From Leidyana gryllorum EB-2025a (lineage: Eukaryota > Apicomplexa), in NCBI GenBank assembly GCA_048772705.1, contig JBLWGC010000194.1, positions 124,001 through 188,000 of the forward strand: DNA of 64,000 nt. Reading direction: 5' to 3'. Shown piece by piece: positions 10,747 to 19,878 of the stretch. The notes under the pieces are model-generated. The model had not been told where the DNA came from. It saw only the letters and a list, made by a program, of their open reading frames with translations, and made no database searches. The first letter of the stretch is position 1; each line of letters begins with the position of its first letter. Made by a program: the position numbers and the translations under genes.

Positions 10747-13700
10747 ATGGTGCCGGGAATGATGCAAGCAGAAGTAGCTCCGTTATCGACAGCCAGCGAG
10801 TGTCGGCGAGGCACAAGTAGTGGGAGCCGTTCTACGCTGCTGTCTGAAATTCAATACCACTTCGAGCCTGAGGGCACTCCCATGGGGTCGCCGCGACTGC
10901 CCTTGCCTCATGAGTTGCTACGACGAGCTTCTACCCCCCAGGATGAGATGCCGAGGGCTCGAACTGCCTCACCCGCCACCCATCTGCCTGCGACTCAAGG
11001 CTCGACGCCTTTGAGCGGCCCTGCGATGGAGCACGGCGGCAATTCTGGAAGATCTGTCTCCTCTATAAATGCTGTTCCACTTGGGTTTGTATCGGTTAAG
11101 CGAAGCCCCATTGCGGCACATTGCACAACGCCGCTGACAGGGCGTCGTACGTCAAGGTTCCCAGGTCTACCAGAGGGCATACCGCCGTCAACGCCGGGCC
11201 ATCGCTTTCTCCCACCGGAGGCTACCCCAACCAGCACCCGTCACGGCAGTTCTAGACTAACACATGGGTCCTTTATGACCAGTGCAGTGACCCCCACCAA
11301 TGCTACACCCCGTCAAGTCCGCTCTCACACCTCCTGCCTGAAAGAAGAGCTTATATGTCCCATTTGTTTGGACGCCTACCGCTTACCTGTCACAGTGCCT
11401 TGCGGTCACACCTTCTGCCGGTATGTATTGTAGTGTAACTACCCGTGGATCGTGCAGGCGGGTGGCATGATTGCCGAGTCCCAAAGTAATAAGTGGCCAT
11501 CTTAGGTATTGTATCTCACAAGGAAACGTTTATCGAGAGGCTTGTCCCTTGTGTCGTACGCCTCTTGGTAACACGTTGAGCATTAACATGGTGTTGCACA
11601 ATCTGATCAAGGCTATGGGAGTCGAGAGACGTGGGGGTCGTACCCCTTGTGCTCTCCCTCGCGAAATCAGCGGGCTCTCCGCCGCCTCTATAATTACTCC
11701 TCAATGGTGGAGTTCGAAACTTGGCAAAGCAGGAGTTCCTCTCCAAATATTCCTCAAGGTGCTGATGTCTGATTTGAAGGGGGATACTGACAGCGTAAGG
11801 TTTGTCACAGAGACAATGGGGAAATCGCTGCTTCTTGCAGCTTTTCTTCGACGATCTCGTATCCTGTGTCTCTGATTTCATGGATCGCGAGCATCTGTGG
11901 TCTCCTGCACGATTGTGAGTAGCGTACTGGTGTGCTGCCATTGTCGTAACCTCAGGCTGACGAATATGCAGGGGGCAATAAGTTTCGCCGAGCGGGCCTC
12001 GATACGATCTGACAACCCTCAAAGTGAGATCAGGTAACCGGTTGTGCAACCTCAGTTCAGGTAATTTGGAGAACATAAGGTCATGGGTTGAGGCCTATGT
12101 GGAAAACAAGCCCCACACAATCGCTGCGAATAGCTCTGTCGGTAGGATGTTGGGAGAAATTCAGTTGTTGGAACACTCTCTCGATCATTCAGAGCCTCAA
12201 TATCCGAGTTTGAGCTTCAACCTGATCGCCGATAAACTGCATCGGGTGGAGGGAAAGTCAATCCCATGTTCGATGATAAGTGTAAGTTGACTGCTCGAAG
12301 GCGGCTTGGCGGACAAAGTCTCGTAGGCCAAGATTCCGTGGACGGGAGGTCGCCACACCAGCTCAATTCTCCAGATATCGCACTCGAGTATATCCCTGTT
12401 CCACTTCCTGATTGTCCCCACTTCTTCAAGCACTGCGTCGCAACATGGTGAGACAGAGGTCTCAGTGGTGTATCTGCCAATGTCAATCAGCACATGAGGG
12501 CGGCCAAACGAAGCTCAAAATGTCATTGGTGGACTGTGGCTCCTCGATCGGAACCATGACAAAGTATGTCAGTTCAGGTCTCTCTCTGTGGCTCTGTATT
12601 GATTGCCGCGTGTCTCAGGCTTCCGTCTGTCAGCACACTGCGGGATGGAGATATCCTTCATCTTGCGGACTACCTGGAACTTCAAGTTACTTTCTTGGAC
12701 TGGGAGAAAAGCGCCCTGGAGTACCGTCATGCTGATCAAGAAGGAGTCTTTTCCCCCATGAACGAAGTACGAGTTTGGGATGTCGTGGAGAAACGAGTAG
12801 CAACTCTGCCCTATCTCACAGTTTTTGACGAAGAATGGCATCCTGGCAACGACCAGCCCGATGGACGTGCTATCAGATGGCGGCTAGACGAGAAGCAATT
12901 CACTCCAATCCCTTTATTGAAAGTGCAGCTCGTTCGTGGGGGATGGCAGACCTCTTCCGAGGGGGGGCAGAACAGCGGTCGTGCTGTTGGAGAAAATGCG
13001 GACAGTACCATCCCTGCCTCCTGGATTGTTGACCCAAAGGGTGTCGTTATTGGCCGAGGCCCTACATTTACCGTCCCCGTTTCTCGAAAGGTGAGACAAC
13101 ATCGACTCTCTCCGGCCGGGGCAATACCGTCTCCCACCACAGATTACGGTCACTGAAACCAATGGGTTTGTATCCAGAGAACATTGCATTTTGTGTTATC
13201 GCACCCTGCCCGACAGCGACAACCCAGTATGGCAGGTGCGGGATGTTTCATCCATAGGTACATTCCGGAAGCTGCGACCTCATGTGGATTCTGTAAGCAA
13301 TACACACTCTCCTTCGTGTCGCAGACCCCTTCTAGATACCTTTGGAGATTGGCTCATTGTTCAAAGTGGGACAGTGCAAGATCGAGGTGGTGGCTGAAAT
13401 GAGGCCGAGACTCTCGGAACGAGATGTGTCGGCCAGTGTGAACTTGAGCTCGCGAGGACCAGCTGTTCCGCCGCCAGCCCCGCCCTCTCTATCTTGGAGT
13501 GCAAACGTAGTACGACAAAGTGCCGCTTCCACCTCGAACAATGGACGGCTCTTCTTGAGCAACGCAGCGACGGGGTCCCCGGCTGCCCCCCCGCCGCCTG
13601 GAGCAGACTTTACGTACACAGACTCTCTTGGTCCGAGTCAAACGCAACACCGCTTCCCGTCAGGGCCGGGACCGGGCCGCTTCCCGCTGCCACTGGCATT

Positions 13701-14451
13701 TCTGGGCAGTCCACCGGCGTTGGAAGCGTTGACTCGTCAGTCACTGCCAGCAGCAGCTGCGCCACGCATGCCATCCGCGGGTCCACCAGGAACACACAGG
13801 CAGCATGAGACGGGTTTGAGATCGTATGAGCACACCTTTACGTACTCAAATCCTTTACACAGTCAGAGGTCAATTGATGAGCAGTCTTCTCCTGACCAGC
13901 GGGGATGGGCACGAGACGAAGAGCGTCGCACGCGGCGTCGAGTTCCAAGCCCGTCCCCGGGGCCAACGAATAATGACCCTCGATTGGTCTCGCGAGACGG
14001 AGAGCAGTACCTGCCACAGTCCCTCTCCTTCTCACCTCAACCGCCCCAGTCTCCCCTTTCGCGGAGACAACTGCCAGGCAGTGCCAGCCGCTTGAGCGGT
14101 TTGCATCTCGAACCCAGTCAGGTGGTCTTTGCTCAAAGACCCAGCAGCCCTGCTCGGTCGGGACTATCCCGCAACCATGTCTGCTATACTCTGCCGGGTC
14201 CTCCCGCCCAGAGAATGATTGCTGAGCCTCACCCCTCACCTCTAAATAAGTCACCAACGTTCCCCACTCGAGGACGCCCTTTGGGCGGCAGCAGTCTGCG
14301 TAGCCCGACCCCGTTGCACAGCGTCGCTGCTGTGCGATATCTAACTGCTGTACCACCCAGAGGGGAGAGAAGGGAAGCGGTTTTCATCGCGCAGAGTGAG
14401 CACCCGTTTTCCTTCTCCAGAAGGGAGTGGACCCGCCCCGTCTATTCTTAG
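10747..14451 (+). CDS. RING finger protein with two FHA domains (putative E3 ubiquitin ligase)
   Basis: Likely a phosphothreonine-reading E3 ligase. Ten exons: 10747-11420, 11506-11794, 11841-11914, 11956-12023, 12061-12281, 12327-12447, 12491-12563, 12619-13090, 13143-13292 and 13336-14451, all phase-consistent; about 1,085 residues. A Ser/Pro-rich N-terminus precedes a C3HC4 RING (about residues 203-241): CPIC, CGHTFC, YC, CPLC, split by intron 1 inside CGHTFCR/YC. A first FHA-like domain (about 440-545) shows SQHA, DCGSSIGT and LRDGDILHL. A second (about 650-735) shows GVVIGRGP, VSREHC and DVSSIGTF. The C-terminal ~350 residues are disordered Pro/Ser/Arg-rich. CHFR and RNF8 also join FHA and RING, but with a single FHA placed before the RING; this order and the double FHA differ. 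Substrates and function are unknown. Confidence 0.82.
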
Positions 14452-14511
14452 TAGCTTTCCGTGTATCCGTTCGCTTCACTAACAGCCATTTCTCTTAGTT
14501 TGTCTCTTCAA

Positions 14512-14895
14512 ATGGCGTCGCGACCCTCTATCTGTTCTTCTCCGTGCGCCAAGTACACCACCGCCTTGGGCAAATGGCTGCAGCCCGCCAGTGCTTCGCT
14601 CACTGCGAGTCCTCTCCACTCACAGCGATGCTGGCACGGAGCGACTAAATCTACCAATAATAGGGAGGAGCGGCCCGTAACCGCCGCTCGTCCGACTGGT
14701 GGCCTCCATGACGACAAAGCGGCTGCGGGGGCTATCGGCGAGGCAGCTGCTCCACCTCCCGCCTACCCCGAGATTCCCCTAAGTTACTACCGAGCCCATC
14801 CTGAGTCTATGGCTTCCATTCAACATCGAGGGTTCTACATTAACTGGATCTGCGCGATTGTAGCACTTGAGCTCCTACGTGAGTGTTTAGACTGA
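14512..14895 (+). CDS. small putative mitochondrial membrane protein, paralogue 1
   Basis: Single-exon 127-residue protein; the ATG at 14512 begins a Ser/Ala/Arg-rich, acid-poor N-terminus of the mitochondrial presequence type. The C-terminal ~45 residues hold a conserved block (YPEIPLSYYRA, SMASIQHR, FYINW) followed by one hydrophobic helix (ICAIVALELL) and a short REC-LD end. A near copy of this block occurs in the gene at 16736-17135. I do not recognise the family; a small divergent subunit of a respiratory complex is a guess from size, topology and presequence. It starts 60 nt after the RING-FHA stop and ends 41 nt before the TrxR ATG. Confidence 0.6.
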   Translation: MASRPSICSSPCAKYTTALGKWLQPASASLTASPLHSQRCWHGATKSTNNREERPVTAARPTGGLHDDKAAAGAIGEAAAPPPAYPEIPLSYYRAHPESMASIQHRGFYINWICAIVALELLRECLD

Positions 14896-14936
14896 TCTCA
14901 GTACCCGATTTTTTTTTATTAACACCAACCATCATC

Positions 14937-16704
14937 ATGTTGAACAAGCTTCAAAAGGCATTCTCGTCCAACTCGTACGATGCGGACCTGGTCGTGATCG
15001 GAGGAGGTAGTGGAGGGATGGCTGCTGCGAAAGAAGCATCCCGTCTCGGTGCCAAAGTTGTGCTGTTCGACTACGTCAAGCCCACCATTCATGGAACAAA
15101 ATGGGGCCTTGGGGGCACATGTGTCAATGTGGGATGCATACCAAAGAAGCTTATGCATCGGAGCGCGCGCCTCGGGCACTCGCTCAAGCACGACGCCAAA
15201 TCCTACGGGTGGCAGGTGGACCCGGAGAAACTCAGTTTTGACTGGGATGAATTGGTTTCGGTAAGTCCAGCGACACTTTTGTCGCCAAAGACTTTATTTC
15301 TCGTCCGCTGTCCATGTCACCTCACCTCACCCGTCTCTTCTAATCTCATATCTCTCTCTCTCTTTCGGCAGACCGTACAAAGTTACATCAAATCGCTGAA
15401 TTTTGGATATAAGAATGGATTGCGAGCTGCAAATGTAACATACATCAATGCATTGGCGACGCTGAAAGATGCGCACACTGTCAAATACCAACTGAAAGGA
15501 GAGGTAAGTCGTTTGACGGCAGTCATTCTCAATCTCTTTGTCCTCGAATTCTATCAGGAGAAGGAGATGACGGCCGCTCACATCCTGATCGCAGTGGGTG
15601 GACGTCCCGTGGTTCCCGTTGACTCGGCCGTGCCCGGTGCCATGGAGCACGCCATTACCTCGGATGACATCTTCAGTTTGAAGCGCTCCCCAGGCAAGAC
15701 GCTTGTGGTTGGCGCCTCATACATTGCGTTGGAATGTGCGGGATTCCTGACTGAAATGGGTTTTGACACAACGGTGGCGGTACGGTCTATCTTTTTGAGA
15801 GGCTTTGATCGCCAATGTGCGGAGAAGATTGGGGCTGTGATGAAGGAGTTGGGTACAAAGTTCCTGATGGGAACACAACCGACGGAGATCCGCAAGTTGG
15901 AAGACGGCAGATTCTCTGTTACATTCACCAACCAGCCCACCGACATCTTCGACACAGTGTTGTACGCCGTGGGACGCTCGCCCTGCACGGATGGGCTCAA
16001 CCTGGACGCTGTGGGAGTGAAGATGAGTGTTGATGGCAAAATCGAGACAGACGATCACGACTGCTCGAGTGTGCCAAATATTTATGCCGTGGGAGATGTG
16101 GCCAAAGGACGGCCCGAACTGACGCCTGTGGCCATCAAAGCCGGCGAGCTCCTGGCTCGACGCTTGTTCCTGAAGGGATTCTCCGAGTTGATGGATTACC
16201 TCAACGTTCCCACAACTGTGTTCACTCCGGTTGAGTATGGCTGTTGCGGTCTCAGTGAGGAGGACGCGATAGCCAAGTACGGCGAGGCCAATGTGGAGAC
16301 ATACCTGTTCGAGTTTTCACCGGTCGAAGTCTCGGCAGCACACTGGGAGAAAGTTGAAGCGACGCGCGAGGACGAGTATGATACCTCGCTGCAAGCGGTG
16401 AACCTCTCCAAGTTGGTGTGCCTCAAAACTCATCACGAGCAAGTGATCGGTTTCCATTGCATTGGTCTGAACGTAAGTGGTGCGGTTGTGTGTCTCATAC
16501 TTTACTTTGTGTGAAAATCAGGCGGGCGAGATGACTCAAGGCTATGGACTGGCAGTGAAGGCTGGTCTGACCAAAAAACATTTCGACTCCGTCGTCGGAA
16601 TACACCCCACAGATGCGGAGAGTTTCCACTCAATGACTATCACGAGACGTTCCGGAGAGAACTGGGTTGCTAGTGGTGGCTGTGGTGGCGGAAAGTGTGG
16701 ATGA
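14937..16704 (+). CDS. TRXR: thioredoxin reductase, large (glutathione-reductase-like) type
   Basis: NADPH-dependent flavoenzyme that reduces thioredoxin. Exons are 14937-15260, 15372-15503, 15558-16472 and 16522-16704 (introns 111, 54 and 49 nt); product 517 residues, typical for the high-Mr class. Visible in order: FAD-binding GGGSGG, redox-active GGTCVNVGCIPKK with the CxxxxC disulfide, NADPH-binding GASYIALECAGF, FAD-contact YAVGDV, and the catalytic base motif HPTDAE near the C-terminus. It ends GCGGGKCG, the second dithiol centre with two cysteines four residues apart, as known for Plasmodium TrxR; there is no selenocysteine. The ATG at 14937 is the last before the Rossmann fold; the frame is open upstream but not supported. 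The first two introns are multiples of three, so their retention would not break the frame. Dual cytosol/mitochondrion targeting is possible but not shown. Confidence 0.95.
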
Positions 16705-16735
16705 TTAGGTAGAAAGATTAAAAAACCTACAACTG

Positions 16736-17135
16736 ATGAGCAACGGATTGAACCCTTCTTCATCTATCTCTCGGGTGTTGACATCGTCCCTGTTCGGGAG
16801 GGCTGCGTCGTCACTCGCTGCCCGCGCAGCAGCATCCAACGTGAATAACAACCATCGAACAGTAACGAGCCGTCAGGTGAGTGAGCTATGTGCACGTGAT
16901 ACATACAGCCACCCGTTTGCAGGTACCGCCACTATCGGTTCGACGATGGGACAGCGCACTACCGAGTGAGGCAGCCCAAAATCGGGCCAAGATTCGTGTC
17001 TCCTACCCGGAAATTCCGCTGGATTACTACCGTGCCCAACCCCAAAGTATGGCTTCCATTCAACATCGAGCTTTCTACATTAACTGGCTGGCGATCATCG
17101 TTGCACTTGAGCTCATGAGGGAGTGTTACGACTGA
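16736..17135 (+). CDS. small putative mitochondrial membrane protein, paralogue 2
   Basis: Two exons, 16736-16876 and 16923-17135, with a 46-nt intron; 117 residues. The N-terminus is rich in Ser, Ala and Arg with no acidic residues for about 40 positions (RVLTSSLFGRAASSLAARAA), a good presequence candidate. The C-terminus repeats the block of the gene at 14512 with few changes: YPEIPLDYYRA, SMASIQHRAFYINW, hydrophobic LAIIVALELM, then REC-YD. The duplicate here carries an intron between presequence and conserved block that paralogue 1 lacks. It starts 31 nt after the TrxR stop. Function unknown; see paralogue 1. Confidence 0.6.
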
Positions 17136-17180
17136 AATAATTAGATCTTCGTGCTTGAGTGCATGCATTGATTGATTGAT

Positions 17181-17792
17181 ATGGCACCGACCAACCATGT
17201 GCCGGCTTCAACACCTCTGCTTGGACAGGATCCTGTCAACCTAGCAATCGAGGATACCAAGCTGCCCGACCGGGGAGGTCAATCATCTTCTCCCTCGGGG
17301 CTGCCCCCCAGACCGCCCCGCAGTCCACAACAGCCCGAGTCGCGATCCTCCACCAAACGTGTCCGATCCAGAAGCACTGTTAGATCGAATTTTTATCGAT
17401 CGAGCAGGTCGCAGGCGCCACCGCCGGGCCCACGGTCAAATCATCACCCGCAAGGCTGGACGAAAACCCCGAGTCAATCCAACATGAGAGGTCCGCAATT
17501 GCACCACACCGGCATGAGTGACCTGCAGATCCTCTTACGAGAAAACATGGAACTGAGTCACGATGTTAGACACCTTCGCGAACAATTGGACAAATATCGA
17601 GGCATTGAGGATCGTCTGCACAAATTAGCCAGTCTGGCAATTCGGTTTGCCCAACACGGGGGCAAACCTGAGGCTTACAATCAGGAGCTGGCCGATGTGG
17701 CCATGCCAGTCAACTTTACTCCAGAGTGCTACAAGTTCATTCAAGAAGTTCGTAAGATCGAAAAAGGTTCATGGGACCGCCGAAATGGCTGA
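17181..17792 (+). CDS. hypothetical coiled-coil protein, 203 aa
   Basis: Open frame from the ATG at 17181, directly after a TTGA-type tetranucleotide run (17169-17180), to 17792. The first ~110 residues are Pro/Ser/Arg-rich and probably disordered (RPPRSPQQP, RSRSTVRS). Residues about 112-160 form a likely coiled coil (LLRENMELSHDVRHL, LREQLDKYRG). The rest is a short helical end. No family recognised. It lies 45 nt after paralogue 2 and converges on the diflavin gene, with 243 nt between the two stops. Confidence 0.5.
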   Translation: MAPTNHVPASTPLLGQDPVNLAIEDTKLPDRGGQSSSPSGLPPRPPRSPQQPESRSSTKRVRSRSTVRSNFYRSSRSQAPPPGPRSNHHPQGWTKTPSQSNMRGPQLHHTGMSDLQILLRENMELSHDVRHLREQLDKYRGIEDRLHKLASLAIRFAQHGGKPEAYNQELADVAMPVNFTPECYKFIQEVRKIEKGSWDRRNG

Positions 17793-18035
17793 TGGAACAA
17801 CCGAACTGCATCTATCTTCTTCTTCTCGTCACAAAAGCCAGACATTTCCTTCACAATGAGTGTATATATAGTTCCACTATGTCCTGCATTGAGAACCACC
17901 ACTTTTTTGAGCTTCCAAGATCAGATTGCTAGCGAAGGCGTGGGCATATATTGGGTGCAATCCCGGTTTGAGTTTGTTGTCGAGGCTACGATATCACTGT
18001 CTGGGGCAGGAAAAAACTGGCTTCATTCGAGTGGC

Positions 18036-19718
18036 TCACTTGAAGGGGTTCTCTGGGTCAGAGCCAGGCGTGAATGCCTGGGCCTCCCAGCGCCCTTCCT
18101 TCTTCATCTTCTGGATGTGGGCTTCTGCATCCACATCGGGGCGGACACTTTTGATCCCTTCAATGATGGCCGACTCAATTGAGCTGTAAGCGGGGCCAGC
18201 AGGCCCGCAGTAAAAGAACTTGCATTCGGGGTCGTCCACCAAGTAGGAGCACATTAATTCAGGATTCTCGCGCATACGAGTTCCGGGAGTGATAAATTCC
18301 TCCTGATCGTGAGAGAAGGCGGTCACCAACTCCAACGCGCCTGTCGCTGAGTACTCCTCAAACTCGTCAGCGAAGAAGAAGTCTTGCTTCTCATGACGCA
18401 CTCCGTAGTACAACAGCATCTTGCCTGCAGGCTTCTTCTCGATAGTCCGGAGGCAGTGGAAATGCTGGGTGATCCCCCGCAGCATAGCCACACCGGAACC
18501 GAGCGCAACGCCGAGATATCTGGTATTCTCACCGTCTACCTGGACTTCCTTGAAGCCCTTCTTCAGTGTCATGTGGACCTGGTCTCCAGCCTTGAGCTGA
18601 CTCATGTACGTTGTGGCCTGACCCTTGAAAATATCACCAGTGCTGGTCGGGTAGCTGATCACAGTGTACACGCACTGTACTTGGTTGGGATCGCGCAAGG
18701 GAGAGCAGGAGGCCGAGTAGCTGCGCGGCTTCAGAGGAGTGAGGACCGACAAGGCCTGATCCAGCGTAAGCTGCAGAGACGGGAACTTCTCCAGAGCATC
18801 GACGAAGCTGAAGACGCCACGGAGAGCCTGGCTGTAGGGCGAATCTTTGGTCATATCCGTCGCCATCTGGGTCAGCTCAGCGGCCTCCTTCTCATCAGAT
18901 GCCAAGAGAGCAGCGGTGGCCAAGAATTTGCGGGTTGCCAAACCCTGCAAGTTGACGTAGTACTTGAGCAGAGTTTTGACAACAACACCACGCGAAGGGT
19001 AAGTCTCCACCTTGGCTCCATCCATCCCCAAGATTTCGACTATCTCATCCCCAGTCATCCGGAGGGCACGAAGAGCTCTCTCGACTACGGAATCCTCGTT
19101 CACTGGAAGAATAACGACATGATCTCCAGTGCTGTATTGCAAACCAGATCCCTCAATGTCGAGGGTCAAAAGGTACGAGGGTCTCGGATACTCTGGCGAG
19201 GTGAGCAGTTTGTTCTCAACAACTTTCGATGTGTGATACGCTTTTGGTTTCGGGGTGGGCGAAGCCTCGTCCCGCTTTTCTACCACAAAGCGGCTCGGGA
19301 AACGAGAGGGCAAACCGCCCTTCTCCAAAGCCAACCATAAATCGCTCATCCACGCCGTGAAGTCGTGCGGGAGCTCAGCAAGCTTTGTATACGGAAGGAG
19401 GGCGTGAGCGCCGCTTTTCTCCAAGGCTGCGTGCACCATGTCGGCGTAAGTGCAGTTCGCGGTTGCCAGCACCGCGTACGTGAATCCCGAGGGCAACTTA
19501 TCCGAGGAAGCGAGGATCTCCAATGCCTGCGGCTGGGTCTGACCGTCCAGGATCAGGACGGGAATACCATCCTCTCCCAAGGAGGCAACACCAGCTTCGT
19601 CGATAGAAACGTGTCGGACAGCGAAATCACGGGCTTCGGCGAACAGAGTAAATACTTTGGCATATTTGCGCCCACACTCCAGGAAGTCTGAGTAGATGGT
19701 GAGTTGGCGTTCGGGCAT
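18036..19718 (-). CDS. CPR-like NADPH diflavin reductase with degenerate flavodoxin domain
   Basis: Single-exon, 560 residues, start ATG at 19718. The C-terminal two thirds are a cytochrome P450 reductase-type FAD/NADPH module: FAD-binding RSYSAS (about residue 333), a glycine-rich NADPH loop (GVALGSGVAMLRG), YYGVRHEKQDFFF, TAFSHDQ and FYCGPAG, in the family order. The N-terminal ~140 residues align in layout with a flavodoxin (YAVLATANCTYAD in place of the YAVFGLGN-type block). The phosphate-binding loop normally written SQTGTAE is replaced by SDFLECGRKYAK, so FMN binding looks doubtful. There is no membrane anchor, unlike microsomal CPR, and no terminal aromatic residue. Candidates are a cytosolic electron-transfer flavoprotein, a sulfite- or methionine-synthase-reductase relative, or a free-standing relative of the reductase module of pyruvate:NADP+ oxidoreductase. 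Confidence 0.8.
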   Translation of the reverse strand: MPERQLTIYSDFLECGRKYAKVFTLFAEARDFAVRHVSIDEAGVASLGEDGIPVLILDGQTQPQALEILASSDKLPSGFTYAVLATANCTYADMVHAALEKSGAHALLPYTKLAELPHDFTAWMSDLWLALEKGGLPSRFPSRFVVEKRDEASPTPKPKAYHTSKVVENKLLTSPEYPRPSYLLTLDIEGSGLQYSTGDHVVILPVNEDSVVERALRALRMTGDEIVEILGMDGAKVETYPSRGVVVKTLLKYYVNLQGLATRKFLATAALLASDEKEAAELTQMATDMTKDSPYSQALRGVFSFVDALEKFPSLQLTLDQALSVLTPLKPRSYSASCSPLRDPNQVQCVYTVISYPTSTGDIFKGQATTYMSQLKAGDQVHMTLKKGFKEVQVDGENTRYLGVALGSGVAMLRGITQHFHCLRTIEKKPAGKMLLYYGVRHEKQDFFFADEFEEYSATGALELVTAFSHDQEEFITPGTRMRENPELMCSYLVDDPECKFFYCGPAGPAYSSIESAIIEGIKSVRPDVDAEAHIQKMKKEGRWEAQAFTPGSDPENPFK

Positions 19719-19878
19719 TATGGTGGACGTTCAAGGAATGAAAAAAAGTACCTATGGCTGGCAAAAAAAAGCAGTCACGTTTCAGATATAGATTGGGACG
19801 CACCCATTTCCCATCAGCCGGATCCACAGTTCACCCAGTCTCCCAATGGTGCACAGATAAACTGTATCTACCAATGAT

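Noticed and set aside
16681-16704. Selenocysteine thioredoxin reductase
   Set aside because: The tail is GCGGGKCG with cysteines, and the TGA after it is the normal stop; no GCUG pattern.
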